DNA from: Ypsolopha sequella
Taxonomy: Eukaryota; Arthropoda; Insecta; Lepidoptera; Ypsolophidae
Direction: 5' to 3'
Assembly (NCBI GenBank): GCA_934047225.1
Contig: OW203998.1
Coordinates: forward strand, 16,383,280-16,447,279
DNA: 64,000 nt
Below the pieces are notes generated by a model that was given only the letters and a program-made list of their open reading frames with translations, was not told the origin of the DNA and ran no database searches. Below are positions 32,754 through 45,542 of this stretch, one piece after another (positions within the stretch are counted from its first letter, which is position 1; each line of letters starts with the position of its first letter). The position numbers and the translations under genes were made by a program.

Positions 32754-33800
32754 AAGTCCCTTTCAATAGAATCCGCCAATAATGTAAACAAGATAATTAT
32801 TTGACAGTTCTCTATGATTATGGTGTTGTACCCAAAGATTTGGTTGTACCTATACTGATGTTAAAGTGGTATTTTGGTGTGGTATTTTTTGAGTTTCTAA
32901 ATAATGCTTCATGGTATCTCTTACAACATACTGAGACACCTCCATAATTTCTGAAGTAATTTTATATAACTCCATTTTGAATGGGTATGTAAGAGAGGAT
33001 TTTTCTAAATAATTATAAATATTCACTAGAATTTTTTTCCCTTGTGGTCAGATGAATTTTTCGTTTTTTGGCAGGCATAACCTAAAAACACCACGTAATA
33101 ATTTTTCACTTTATTATTATTCTTGGATTTATTCTTAGCATCTCTAAGTGATTATGTGTACATCTTTATTAGATTTTAAAGAATTAATAGTTTGTAAACA
33201 TTGTTACCACCTTGTTTCTTGAGAAAGAGATCCAATCGTAAGCAAAAACAAAGTCCGTGATTTCACGCAGAAGTCGTCGTTCCAAGAATAAATCCAAGCA
33301 AATCGCAAAGAAAATGTCCAAAAACCAAAATACAAAAAGCAAAGTCGTCGATAATTAGAGGAAACAGAAAAACGCACAGAACTCGGAACAATACCCACCA
33401 ATGAATAAAAAATCTAAGGAAATGAAATAATTGCCAAACCCGCTCTCTAAATCAGCTGTTTGCGGCCATTACAAATTTTCATTTTGTTGGTACAAAAGCG
33501 GTGTTTGTGAGAGGTTTGTGAAGTCACAACACTAACTTTCCAAAGACAAAAAAGACTTCGATGATAAAAAAATTAATATGACAGTTTTACAAACTATTGA
33601 AATTTTCGTCGTCCGATTATTTTTAATTAAAATAACTATCATAAAGAAGTTATTTGGTGTCGAAATGATTTTAAGAACAATGTATGGTTCCTTGAAATGT
33701 GAATATGATCAGGATTGATATTCAAATGTAAGTAATTACGCAGTAATCCTGTTTAAATTGGTTTGTTTACATTATTGGCGGATTCTATTGAAAGGGACTT
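32754..33800 (-). mobile_element. Tc1/IS630-like DNA transposon derivative with 37-bp inverted ends
   Basis: The ends are essentially perfect inverted repeats of about 37 bases (aagtccctttcaatagaatc + cgccaataatgtaaaca) and the 1047-bp element is flanked by TA (32752-32753, 33801-33802). A TA duplication places it in the Tc1/mariner/IS630 group. Only the N-terminal part of a transposase-like frame remains (32850-33078), so it is a deletion derivative of a larger element. The near-identity of the two ends suggests recent mobility. Confidence 0.75.
32850..33078 (-). pseudogene. broken N-terminal helix-turn-helix frame of a Tc1/IS630-like transposase
   Basis: On the - strand an ATG at 33078 starts MPAKKRKIHLTTRE. 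At a run of 7 T (33032-33038) the frame breaks, and the adjacent frame continues KILVNIYNYLEKSSLTYPF and then MELYKITSEIMEVSQYVVRD to TAG at 32850-32852. A basic start followed by helices of this spacing resembles the N-terminal DNA-binding domain of insect IS630-like DDE transposases. This is a family resemblance from memory. The catalytic DDE part is absent. A second reading is that the small protein is an end-binding regulator with a recent slip in a homopolymer. Confidence 0.5.
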
Positions 33801-33802
33801 TA

Positions 33803-35930
33803 AATGTATGTTTTTTTACCGCGATTAACATAAAACATCGTATATTAAAGAAACTTGATTTGTAAATTTATTTTATTTATCAGTTAATCTATGTTTTAAC
33901 TAATACATAAATTGTTAATTACTCATTTGAGACTAATTCTTCAATTTTATTGCTTACGTTTCATTTTATTTTGGTCGGTAGATACATATATGACTCTTCA
34001 AAGGTTAAGGGATTTTTCCAGTGTCATTACAATTTTAACTCGTTTCCTTCATTACCTTATTCTTATGCACATATATTAAAGTTATTTTATTAGGATTTTT
34101 AACTAATTTAAAACTTAACTTAGAGTGTTCAGACATCTACTTACATGTACAACGCTGAATACCGAATTCCATCCAATTCGAATTCCATCCAATTCGAATT
34201 TTTCAGTTTTGCAAAATCTAGTTAAGTCCACGAACGGATCTAATCCAGATTCACTGAATGTCCCATCCCATTCATTGAAACTCTAATCTATGATTAAAAT
34301 CTGTTGCGGAAAAATGCATTTATTAGCGACAACTGCACTATGCACCACCAGATGATGAGAAATGAACTTTTTGGCATGGATATAGGGGCTATAATTCGTA
34401 AGCTGAGTGGTTTAATTAATGTGGTAAGTTCGAAGGTCAACCTTGGTATTTTACGACAGGAAACCAATAAAATGATATTACCTAGGGACTACAAAGCTGC
34501 TGACTAATTGCTTTTTATATGTGTAGCTCGCTTGACCATGTAAAAAATGTATATGTCATGGGGTGGTAGGGTTTCGTTAAAGTATCTATCTATCATATCT
34601 CCATACTTTTTAGGGTTCCGTACCTCGTCATAGAAAAATGGAACCTTTTTAGGATCAATTTGCTGTCTAAGATGTAAATGGCCAGTTGCAGAAGAGTTTT
34701 TTAAATTTAATGAAACGTTAAAATTAATGCTGTCACTTTTTTGGTAAAAAAACAGTATTAGGGATGGCATCTGTTTTCAACCACGGATTTGGAACAGTCT
34801 TCAACTAAAATATAATTTTAACCTTACTATATTTTTCTTTACTATTGTAAATGCCTATTGCATGCAGTAAAACGAAATTAATCCATTCATGATAAATGTC
34901 TTCAGCAAAATGTGAACTTGCTTGTAATGCAACAATTTTGTTTTAACCAATTTTATTCTCATTTTTAATAAATCGCAGTCTAGATCGTGGCTTGGATCGA
35001 TCTTACAGATTGTCATTTACAAATTGCTAAGTTAGGCTCTTATTTAACATCTTGCTAGAGTTCCCAAAATTGAAGTTACCGACCGCTTCTTTGTGGTTTG
35101 GTGGCCGCTTCCGTGGCATAGTGGTTCGAGTTGCCAAATCTCGTAGGGACACATTTGTTTGCGTACTTTGAACGGCAAGTTAAGGGGCAGGTAGTCGCCA
35201 ACTACCTTGAGTCGACTTGTGTTGTTACAAATATCGACGGAAATTACATTCACGAAATAATCATATTTAGCCCAATTTATTGAACTATTTATTAATTTTG
35301 AGAGACCGAATGAAATCGGATAAGAGTATAATTTTTTTATAAATATTTATTTGTTGAGTAAATAAATATAAAATTATAAGTTATTGTTATTCGTATTCGA
35401 CAATGTCTACTACAATAGAGATTAATTAGCCTTGGACGAATAAACCAGAGATTAGATCATAAATCTAGTAAACCTATTCCCTTGACATTATTTTATAAAA
35501 TTAAACTATGATTAATATAAGTTTCCGATAGTAACAATAAATCAAAGAATATAACGATTTTGTAGGAACCTATTAGTTTTACTTACCTACTTGGTATAAT
35601 TTATTGTCTATGAGCACAATGTGTACATTGAATGTATTCTACTTATCTATTTATCTAAGATAGCTCAAAAATGCATGGGTGACCGACAGGCAAAGCTAAT
35701 TACAGATGTCGCTAGCATAGGTCCGGCCAATAAATACCACGCTCCGGATATGTCAAACTTTGTTGTTGTGTGTGTTCCGGTTTTTCTCCAATACCTAACA
35801 TTTTTTAACTTCCTTTTATCACCTGTATTCCAATATGTTATATATTCGTTATATATTATTGTTAATTATTTGTTATTTTTAATATAGGGCTTTTTGAGAA
35901 TATATTAACACCATTATTAAAGCAGCCTGG
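33803..35930. other. no gene recognised; minor repeats
   Basis: A 17-bp unit aattccatccaattcga occurs twice in tandem at about 34167-34200. A 'agggttccgtacc' fragment of the repeat seen at 41349 lies near 34611. About 35095-35260 has a perfect Pol III A-box-like string (tggcatagtgg), probably a truncated tRNA-derived SINE. Confidence 0.4.
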
Positions 35931-36224
35931 TATGGCACACAATGGCAAAATTCCAAGAAATTAATCGAAAATCGCAAAAAATAACGCTAAAACCACAACA
36001 TCCTTAGAACGTTCGCCAACCGGTTGGATGCATACTACCTTGGGCACTGTTCCAGCCTACATATAAAGTAAAATATATTTTGTAATCAATTATAAAATGA
36101 CTGTATATAATTATTAATATGTGTGTTAACTAATCCTAAATAATTAAGCCTTCCTTGTAAATAACTAACACAATGAGTTCTTTTTATTACTCGAATAAAG
36201 AAATATTATTATTATTATTATTAT
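35931..36224 (+). mobile_element. 3' end of a non-LTR retrotransposon with (ATT)n tail
   Basis: The sequence ends gagttctttttattactcg + aataaagaaat followed by repeated att (about 36203-36224). This tail form is typical of insect LINEs. No coding part is left that I can read. Confidence 0.5.
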
Positions 36225-37688
36225 AACAATGTAGTGAAATAACAGATTTTCATGGCCGGATCAACGATGCGCCATCTACAGTAGAGTTGATGAATATAAC
36301 CAACGAATATTGAAAATTAACCATGATATTCATAAACAAAATTAACATTTATCGAATAAAAATATCATATCAACTTCTCTGGCAGATATTTATATTTGAT
36401 ATTATTAACACATATTTCGATTGGTTATTGGTTGATTATTAGGTTAGTTTTGTTGTGTTACTTGAAAAACAAAGACGCGTCGTCGCGTTATTGTTGTTTT
36501 CCGTTAAATGTGAAGATTGTGAAGTTGTTTTGCGACATAAACTACTTGGGAACATTTGGATAGGTGTGTGGGAGTAAAAAAAATATATTGTATTTGTTTA
36601 TTGGTTGAAAATATTCGTTGATAGTTTTATTCAATGGTCACATTCAATAACGAACTTTGATATTTTTTTTTATCAATTAAATATTAACCAATAAACAATT
36701 TCAACCATTATTGACATCTCTAATCTACACTAATAATTTGGCAGTGTGGATCCCCATTTCAAAAGCACAATCTATAATCCCCGCAAATGAGCGTTTTTCC
36801 TTATGTCAAATTTAGTGTTACATAAGATTCCTAGATGGCACTGTCGTATTCTTTAGCAACAGAATCGAAGACAAAATTTGCACCGATTCCAAACAAACGA
36901 AAAACAACTTTGACGTTGATTGCTACAAAACACATTTTATCAATGGTGACATGGACAGACAGCGCCATCTGGAGGAAATCTCAGAACATGGAAAAAAAAC
37001 AACGAGAAAAACGCTCAATGCTCGGATGTCATTTGTTTTCGGCCGCTTAGTACTGTTAGCATCGCTGTCGAGTATATTTTATTCTTAGAACACACCTATA
37101 TATTTATGTTTTTTCTCATAAAGTCTATGATCCAAAGTTAGTGTCATGCCTTTCAGTAAATGTTTTATTACTTTTTTTTTTGACCGTTCTTAAACAAACG
37201 TCATTGTGAATTATTTAGACAAAGTTCCAACGCATTGATAGTAACTTGCAATGATAGTACTCTGTAGCACATAATAACTAATGAATCTATTACTCTGTAG
37301 GTAATTTCAACTATAGGTACCTACTATTCTGTCTCATATTATACATATTACAACCACAGATATAGGCAATAATACAATATATGTTGTAGGTTAGTATGCA
37401 AATAGACAGCTTTTCATATTGAACAAGTGTGTCTTCAGAGTGGAAATATGACTTGTTTTCTTTTGAAAATGTCATCCGGTGCATTTGCTCAAATAAGACT
37501 ACCTGTGTCATTCAATGATAAGTATTGTATCATATAAAAGTACCTCATTGATGTAATCAAACTAAACTTCACCTTTCCTTACATAAAAACGCAAAAATGT
37601 CCAAGCTATAAAAGAATCACTCTAAGCTTTTAAAAACATTTGCCGAAAAGAAACAACACGAAACAAGAAACGCTGGAGTCGAAATAAA
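36225..37688. other. no gene recognised
   Basis: AT-rich. Loosely repeated 'attggttgaaaatattcgttg' and 'ataaccaacgaatattga' pieces (36300, 36600) suggest an old inverted-repeat element. The frame at 36835-37050 is not supported as coding. Confidence 0.35.
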
Positions 37689-37853
37689 GGCCCCAGCACA
37701 CAGAAAGCGGGGCGCGATGATAGCACGCGCGTCGACAGGTGAGTTACTAAAGTATATGATAGGCGACACACAACAGAAAGCGCGGCATGACGACCGACGC
37801 GCGACGGCTACGCTATCATCGCGCGCCGCTTCCGCCCCGCTTTCTGTGTGCCG
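37689..37853. mobile_element. CG-rich palindromic MITE (gcacacagaaagcggggc ends)
   Basis: The left gcacacagaaagcggggcgc (37696 on) is mirrored by gccccgctttctgtgtgc at the right. gatgatagc / gctatcatc form an inner pair. The middle has another acaacagaaagcgcgg string. It is strongly CG-rich against its AT-rich surroundings. Confidence 0.7.
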
Positions 37854-38674
37854 AATCTTTAAGAATTTGTGGGCGTGGAACCAGTTCTCGTCTCGCGTAT
37901 CTAAATTTTGAACAACGAAGACCTATTCATTCATATAAAAAAGAACATACAAAAACAACACGATAAATCTGCGCGTCTAGAGATGGATATCGCTTTATTT
38001 TCGGTTGTTCGAGAATAGTCTTCGAAGAAAACGCAGAATCTTCAGTTCAATTTACTTGCAAATCAGTATGTATGTACGAGCATCGAGTACTATACCCGCA
38101 CGCAAAATAAAGCTTACAAGTAAATGAGCTTTTTCCGCTATAGTACATTCGTTGTGAAAAACACCTGTATTCATAACCTACGTACCATGTTTTGATCAAG
38201 AAGGCAACGAGCGTGACCGAATTAACATGAACATGTGGTTAAAGAAAATTTCAAATTTCATGTGTTAAGTGATTTTCGACTCCGATGGAAATTCCATTTT
38301 TATAAATCATAATTTTTAACAAAACCAAATTTGTGTCGTACTGGCCCCTATTAGGCCCCCCCGTGCTCCCATAAAAAACCGCCAATGTACGCTACGCCAA
38401 TGTAGGCTTTCTATATTAATATGACCCGGAGTTGTTAGTAAATTGGTATAGGGGCACAACAATTTTTTTTTGGTATTCTGCAAAAAAGGTCATTAAACCG
38501 TGGTCCTAACCACTTACCCAGTCTATAGTAAGAATTAACAAGTCAGTGTATAAAGAACAAGTCACCTTATATGACATGTGTGTCTTTTCATTATAGATCA
38601 AAAGTAATACAAATTCAAGCGAATGCCCCGCTGTTGATTTTTTTCATGTGTTATTGAATAGTTGAGGCTAGATA
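37854..38674. other. no gene; MITE fragment
   Basis: About 38480-38575 (aaccgtggtcctaaccactta ... caagtcacctta) is half of a MITE like 3829-4048. The rest is featureless. Confidence 0.4.
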
Positions 38675-39917
38675 CGGTTTGGTAAGTCAGTGACTTTGGA
38701 GAGAAAAACTTTTTTTTTTAAATATTTTATTTTATTTTTCTACACAATCTCCTTTGTAGCTCTATACACTTCGACCAATGATGCTCAAGCTGCTTTAACC
38801 CATCAAAAAAGTATGGTTTGTTGAACCCTGCTAAATACACTTCTGTTTCAGCTATTACTTCCTCATTTTGACGAAAATCTTTACCCGCCAAGCCATTTCT
38901 TCATACAATTTGGAAATAGGAAAAAATCAAGGGGGCCAAATGTGGGGGATACGGGGGGGAGTGGCAATAATTGGTATCGTAATTCGACGAGTTTTGCTGT
39001 TGCGATTACAGACGAGTGAGCCGGAGCATAATCGTAATGTAACAGATTTTTTTTTTTGATGCGGTCGTTTCTTTATCATTTCAGTGTTGAATTTATTGAA
39101 CAAAGCAGCATAATGTGCTCCGTTTATTGTCTTATCTTTCTGCAAATAACCCTTTGGCTGTCCCAAAAGACTGTGGCCATCACTTTCCCAGCCGAACAAA
39201 CAATTTTTGCCTTCTTTGGGCACGTTCATCGGTAGAAGTCCACTGCTTGGACTGTTGCTTCATCTCTGGGGTATAATGATGAATCCATGTTTCATCAACC
39301 GTCACGTACCGACGGAAAAAATCACTTGGATTACGCTTAAACATGGCTAGGCAATGCTCAGAAGTTGTTTCGTGATTTCATTTTTGGTCGACTGCAAACG
39401 CGGCACCCATCTTGCGGAAAGCTTTTTCATGCCTAAAATATTATGCAGAATATGAAAAATTCGTTCAGTCGAAGTGTGTACAGCATCAGCTATCTTGCTT
39501 ATCTTCATACGACGGTCTGCCGAAACAATATCATGAACTTGGTTCACTATACTTTCAGTGGTGGCTTCAATTGGCCTTCCTGGGCGCTCTGCGTCGTTTG
39601 TGGTGGTACGAACACAACGAAATTCAGTGAGCCACTATCATGAAGCATATATAGCCACTATCATTGTTGCTTCATGGCCACTATGTACCATTCCATGAAA
39701 TGGAGCAGATTCCCCATAATATTTTTTAGTAGGTTCTTTGATGGATTTATTACGTAAAAAATTGTGTTTAATTAATACAAGAAAATAGCTTTTTTCCATT
39801 TTCAAAAAAAAGGCCGAATTTTTATTTTTGAAATTTATGCGGTTTAAATTAAGACGCATACGTATTTTTTTAAGAAAAGTTTTTATTCAACCTTAAAGTC
39901 ACTGACTTATCAAACCG
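38675..39917 (-). mobile_element. mariner transposon, full length but decayed
   Basis: This 1243-bp element is flanked by TA on both sides (38673-38674, 39918-39919). The terminal inverted repeats start cggtttggtaagtcagtgac at the left and cggtttgataagtcagtgac (other strand) at the right. Length, TA target and a transposase reading antisense across nearly all of it identify a mariner. Confidence 0.9.
38732..39799 (-). pseudogene. mariner transposase, several frameshifts
   Basis: Reading down from 39799, MEKSYFLVLIKHNFLRNKSI and YYGESAP match the mariner N-terminus. ERPGRPIE and LGMKKLSARWVPRL mark the end of the DNA-binding part. VTVDETWIHHYTPEMKQQSK is the first catalytic Asp region. KGYLQKDKTINGAHYAALF precedes the second, here HYDYAPAHSS (usually HDNAPxH; Asp kept, Asn changed). 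LDFFLFP retains the third Asp position. It ends near CVEK and TAA at 38732. At least three frame changes, one at the A-rich run near 39048-39058, make it inactive. It is an old copy. Confidence 0.85.
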
Positions 39918-40494
39918 TAGATATAAAAAGTATCCACTTAAAGTATTTACGGTTTTATCTCTGACGCAAGCCGCTGCTTTTTTTTATCAATCAGCTGTTG
40001 TTATTTATTTTTAAAGTTCCGACTAGGCAACGATCTATGCCATGCAGCCTCAATAGAATTCCACAGAATACTTCGTCCAAGACAGAATACCTACCTTGAC
40101 TATGATAAGTAAAACAAAAACTAGGCATTTTTTCAGCCTTTGCTAACATGCCTATAATCAAATAATAATCTATAATTAAAAAACGCACTTCGGCCTAATC
40201 AAAAAAAAATATGCGGCTTTATTGGACATTTCCCTCTTTTTATCATGTCTATAATCTACCTACAGTAATAATAGAAAGCCAAATTCTTAGCATAACTTGA
40301 AAAGGGATGCAAAGGATCAAGAAAAGTTCCATTGCCTTTCGTTCAAAGTCATCATGGTAGTAAAGATAAAAATAAGGTGTGCACTATTTTCTCTAAGTAG
40401 ATTGAATCAAATATCTCAGAAATGTTAAAGACTCAAGAATCAAGAATTACATTATTTTTTAATGTATTGTTGCAAATAATCGCCATAATATTCA
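39918..40494. other. no gene recognised
   Basis: AT-rich sequence between a mariner and a TTAA-type MITE. Confidence 0.4.
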
Positions 40495-40925
40495 TTAAGG
40501 CGATATGCGAAAAAAATACGGGTGTTTCTTTTCTGTGTATTTCATGAAATACACGGAAAATTATTATCCGTTTCTGGTATATGCATTTTGACTATATAAT
40601 CTAGGGTTTTGAAATTGGAAAACATGTTTGGATAAATTTTCCTCGATAGAAATAATTGTTGAAATGAGGTCTTCAAACACACTTTTTCTCCTCGTTTGAC
40701 GAATAGGAACGATATACAGAATTCAAACAATTCAATAAATTTTATTAGGTGTGTTTCAACAATATCTAGAAATTTGATATTTGAAATTTTGCTAGCTATT
40801 TTAGATTTTTTATAAAAACTATAAAACTATCATTTTTCGCTTTCGCCCTGAATCCGCCCCTCTCGCACGGAGCGTGTTTCGCTTGGAGTGACAGTGACAA
40901 AAATAAAATTCGCATAGCCTCTTAA
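40495..40925 (+). mobile_element. TTAA-flanked piggyBac-like MITE, copy 2 of first subfamily
   Basis: TTAA lies at 40495-40498 and 40922-40925. It matches 1151-1574 along its whole length, in the same orientation, with scattered substitutions and small indels. Confidence 0.85.
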
Positions 40926-41348
40926 TGCAGAAAAACGAAATAAAACCTAGATCTACCGTTTTCGATAGAACCAGCATTTAGCACAATTCGTAGTACAATG
41001 AAAAGTAGAAATGTGAGTGACAATCGTGAAGGCATTCCATCTAATAAGATCGTGACCTATATAAGGTATTCCGTCTGCTAACTGTCCTAATCTTTGCAGC
41101 CCACACTGCCTATTTCGCTCAATGTCACTTCGGTCGTTGTACAAGAAATCATTAATCATATTTCTTCTATTTTGTTTATTACGCTCTACCCAATTTGTGA
41201 ATTATTAACGCCTTGGTTAATTAAATTTTATTGAATATGTTGTTCCACATATTTCATATATTGTAATTTATTAGAGGAGCCTAGAGACTAATTGTTACGA
41301 AATAATAATTATTAACTATATCTTTTTATGGCAGTTCAAATAGACAGC
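40926..41348. other. no gene recognised
   Basis: AT-rich. The - frame at 40953-41159 has no recognisable features. Confidence 0.35.
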
Positions 41349-41928
41349 TGACCGTTTTTGAGGGTTCCGTACCTCTAGAGGGATCTCTAGATCTAGCTCT
41401 AGACGGAATGAGAAAGAAACCTGAAATTTTTATATGTTGTGTAAAACTGAATTTTGAATTTAAAATGTTACCTAAATTATTTTTCAGGGGAGGCTTCATA
41501 GATGAAAATGGAGACGATTTTTTTTTCTTTCTTACCCTAGCATGTGGGGTGTCATTGTCTAGCTAGAGCTCATTAAGTACAGTATAAATGTATTTTTTTA
41601 TTTTAAGAAATAAAGAAATTTTGGGCTATCATAGTTGCCATTTTTGTTACAGGGTCTATCTAAAAGGCCAAAGCAGTTAGAAATTTAAAATTTCTGTATA
41701 TTATGTACCATATGCTGTATTTAAACAACAAATACTAAAAACGCCGATTTATAATGTAATTTTAGTGTTACGTCCCCGAATACTCAACCAACTTAGTTTT
41801 GCAGTTTTTATGTCTGACAGAATTAGAGTATTACCTAAAATTAAATAAATATCTAGTTTGAAATAATTTTTCATATGTACGGAACCCTAAAAGAGCGAGG
41901 CCCGACTTACACTTGCCCGGTTTTTTTC
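41349..41928. repeat. lepidopteran interspersed repeat with 'gggttccgtacc' ends
   Basis: The left gaccgtttttgagggttccg + tacc and the right gtacggaaccctaaaag + cacttgcccggttttttt are partly inverted. The right end matches 485-540 on the other strand, and a further piece lies near 34611. I know this sequence type from moth genomes but do not assign a superfamily. Confidence 0.55.
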
Positions 41929-44254
41929 CAAGTAACGCAAATAATTCGCAACAACGTTCAAGTTTAAGTTTGAACAGAAAGTTGTTCGTTATGATCAGTA
42001 GAGCGTGTATGCGTAACATGGGTGCTTATTGTCATCGATATAAATAGATATGAGGAGATAGTTCGGTACATTATGTACTATTTCAAGCGAAGTTTAAGTC
42101 TCATGCAACTAACTTGTTCTGTACATGACCTCGTAGCAAATACATTAAGCTATGTTATACATGCACAGTTTCATATATTCAGCCTTTACGGGCATAATGT
42201 ACCAACCAATACCTAACTATTAAGATTATGTCCTACACAAATACAGTCTGCTGAATGAAAATGTGGAATTCTGATTTGCATGCAATTTCTTCAATTTTAT
42301 TATAATAAATACATTGTAAAGTATGAAATGGAAAATCCTTCACAAAAGGTCAAAAATAGGTGCGACATAGGTTTACAAGTGAATACATTTGGGAGCCGAG
42401 CGAAGCGGAGCGGAGCTAGGCGACCCTCCTAGTTTTAACAGAAAAATAATCTGCCCAGGCAGATCATGATGTGCCCAATTCTACGATGTGCCGACGACAT
42501 ACATCGTTATGACACGAGACATGAATCCCCGAGTTGTTAGAGGTGTTTCGGAGGAATGGATTGTAAAGTCATTTTACTTGGGCATTATAACCATAGAGTT
42601 GGTATGGCCATGGGAAGGTTGGTGGGTAATGGTGTTTTTTACATCCCACCGGGTAGCTGTCGTAGGGTTGCCAACTGTACTTTAAAATAAAGTATCTTAC
42701 GTTATTTTGGGTCTCGGTACTTAATACTTTTAAATACCAATAAAGTACGTGAAAATACTTTATTTCAATCTTTACGTAAGTTAGACATATTCTGAAAATA
42801 CCAGACAGCGAATACACAGCCGTAAAGAAATCCGAGGGAAAATGTAGAAGTTGTGCATTTGTGTTTTCGCAAAGAGCACAAAAAATACAGTTTCACAAAA
42901 TTATTTCAAGCTGGGCCTTCCTAGTTCCTACCGTCCAGTGCCATTTTTCACATCACAAGCTCGGAAAGGCTCTGTTTATCATTAGAAATCTGAGTGGAAA
43001 AGCGTACTTTATCCGCTAGCGTGGAAAGTGTTTTAAAAATTCGAATATTTTTATTCAATAAAGGTAATATATAGAACCTCATTGGTATCGTAATAGTTTA
43101 TATTCTCTGCACCCAGTCCACTGAAATGCGCTTAATTCATGTCATGCACCAACCTCATTTAAAGAATAATCGCACTGGCCAGCAAGAAAATTTGATTAAA
43201 AACAAAAACTTTAAAATTTCCTTCTCTTATTCAATTCACTTTTCTTCCATTATTTTGGTTTGTTTTTTAATAAAATTGTTTTTTTTATATAGTAAACATA
43301 TTTTTTATATAGGTCCTTAGGGTTGTGATAAAAAGTCTTCCTTTTTATAGTGTCTTCAGAGTCCTCAAAGTTCAAAAAGACATACATACAATAAATAGCT
43401 ACGCCGTAGGCTCGTAGATCCCTGTAGCAGATAAATCTAGAGGCTTTTTCAGTGGGTCGTGGTAAGGAAGATTTTTACATTGTTTTTCAAAGGGACGTTT
43501 TTTGTGATTTTGAACCAACACAACTAATTAAATGGAAATACATCATCCGTTTTGGAAACCTAATGGAATAACTCAAGATGGACTAGCTTTACGTCTCTTG
43601 TGTTCGACTGTACCTATCACGTGTTCAGTGCTACTTTATTACCCTAGATAAAAGCAAACCATTAACTATTACTTACTATGCGAAATAGATCCTTTATGCT
43701 TATTTGAAATGATTGTAAATACCTATAGATTGAATCTCATTGCTCAATGTTAGTCAGTGATAAATAATTACTTATTTTCTTCACTTAAATATGAGTTAAT
43801 ACAATATGTAGTTAATAAGTTCATGTATTTTTCAGGGTTACGTTACAAATATGGAAAAATCGGCCTTGGCTTGTCTGCATAACTCGAAAACCTAAGCCAA
43901 TTCGACTTAAATTCTTTAATTACATACAATGTCAAAATATTTTGGAAATTTACGTATGTTGTCCTATACGAAGCCTCTTTTTAAGCAGATAAAAACTATC
44001 TATATTGACAGTAACATGTTTTTGCTTTGCTTGACAGAGATTTTTATCCATTAACAAACATTTAAAAAGCAGGTACAATCTGTACTGCTACAGGTTTAAA
44101 TAAGTTTTCACCCTTCTTGCTCCTCGCGTATACATACACAGCATTAACTCTCTCACTCTTTGACACAAACTCACAGCAATGAAAAATTACTACACCTACA
44201 CTACATCCCTCTTACACACGTTTATACACCCTCACACTCACCCTGACACACATG
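41929..44254. other. no gene; SINE fragment and short repeats
   Basis: 42500-42548 (gagacatgaatccccgag ...) is a piece of the SINE tail seen at 50214. A stutter gagcgaagcggagcggagc lies near 42396. The rest is AT-rich and non-coding. Confidence 0.4.
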
Positions 44255-44692
44255 TTAAGGCGATATGTAAAAGTTTTAGCGTCCCTGTTACTCCATATGC
44301 GAAAAAACCCTCAGTGCGAGAGGGATGGATTCATGGAAAAGTAGCAAAAAGTCGGTTTTTTATTAATATAAAATGTACTACAGTTGCTATCAAAATTTTG
44401 TTTAACTAGGTCCTAGATACCGTTAAAACCCATCTAATAAAATGTAGTTGCAGTCTATATAAATTTAATTTTTCTAATTCTAAATTGTCAAACCAGGAGA
44501 ATTGGTGTCGAAAAGGACCTAATTTCAATAAATATTTCTATCGAGCCGAATTTCTCCAATCGCGTTTCTGTTTTAACAGATCCCTAGAAAAATATCCAAA
44601 AATGATATACTATTTTATCAAAATAATACATTATTTAGTGAAGTATATATGCAAGTCCTTAAAGTGTCGATTTTTTTTCCGTAGCGCCTTAA
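44255..44692 (+). mobile_element. TTAA-flanked piggyBac-like MITE, second subfamily, longer copy
   Basis: TTAA lies at 44255-44258 and 44689-44692. It is very close to 30099-30503 but has about 33 more bases, including ccctcagtgcgagaggga near the left. Confidence 0.85.
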
Positions 44693-45263
44693 CTCTCAAC
44701 TGAATTTTTAACTTAAATCTAACTATGTTTAATATTTGTCCTTTTCTATACTAATTATAATGTTTTTTTTATTTTGTATTAATCAAATTTTTTGTATACA
44801 CCTTCGATTTCTTGTTTGTATGCTTTTTACAATTTAAGTTAGTATAAGAAGAATCCTTTATTGGCCTCTGTTCGAGTAATCTTTTCTGTTATTATTATTA
44901 TTATTTTTTTTTAATGTGCTGTGGATTTCTGTGTGAATAATAAAATAAAATAAAATATTAATTTTAATTTAAATGAACATTTTAAAGTAATTTTTTCAGG
45001 AACTTACAGGCATCTAATTATTCCGTGTGACCTACTTTACGAAGCTGTTACAAATTCAGGAAACCTACTTTCTAACTCTACATTTTAGATTTATCTTTAA
45101 ATTGATTTATACCTATGTACAAGACATGTTTTAAAATTTATATTCGCTACAAAGTATCGCGAACTTAACGATTGCCGCCATAAAGTTTCAGCTACATTGT
45201 TGGTTTATAGCTTGATATCTTCGTTATATAACGGACTTGCTAATAATGTTTAGTGTGCTATCG
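44693..45263. other. no gene; LINE-like tail
   Basis: Around 44860-44960 a (att)n run and aataataaaataaaataaaa resemble retroelement 3' tails. No coding part is readable. Confidence 0.35.
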
Positions 45264-45271
45264 GGTGTGGG

Positions 45272-45534
45272 TAGGGTTGCCAGATAGAAAAACCAAAATA
45301 TCTGGGCAAAATTTCAAAAAGTCGGGATTTTGGGATTATGGTCGACAAATAAATATTACGAATAAAACAATTACTTTTTTTTATTAAAATTAAAGTAATT
45401 ACAACAAAATACTTTATTGCTCAGTGACCGTTGTTATTTGTTATTTGTCGGAACAATTTATATTTTGTGGGAATCTGGACATAATATGAAATGTCAGGAC
45501 AATCCCGACGAATCCCGACCATCTGGCAACCCTA
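45272..45534. mobile_element. hAT-type MITE with exact 8-bp target duplication
   Basis: The inverted ends are tagggttgccagat / atctggcaacccta on a 263-bp element. It is flanked by GGTGTGGG at 45264-45271 and 45535-45542, identical on both sides. It has no ORF. Exact flanks suggest a fairly recent insertion. Confidence 0.85.
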
Positions 45535-45542
45535 GGTGTGGG

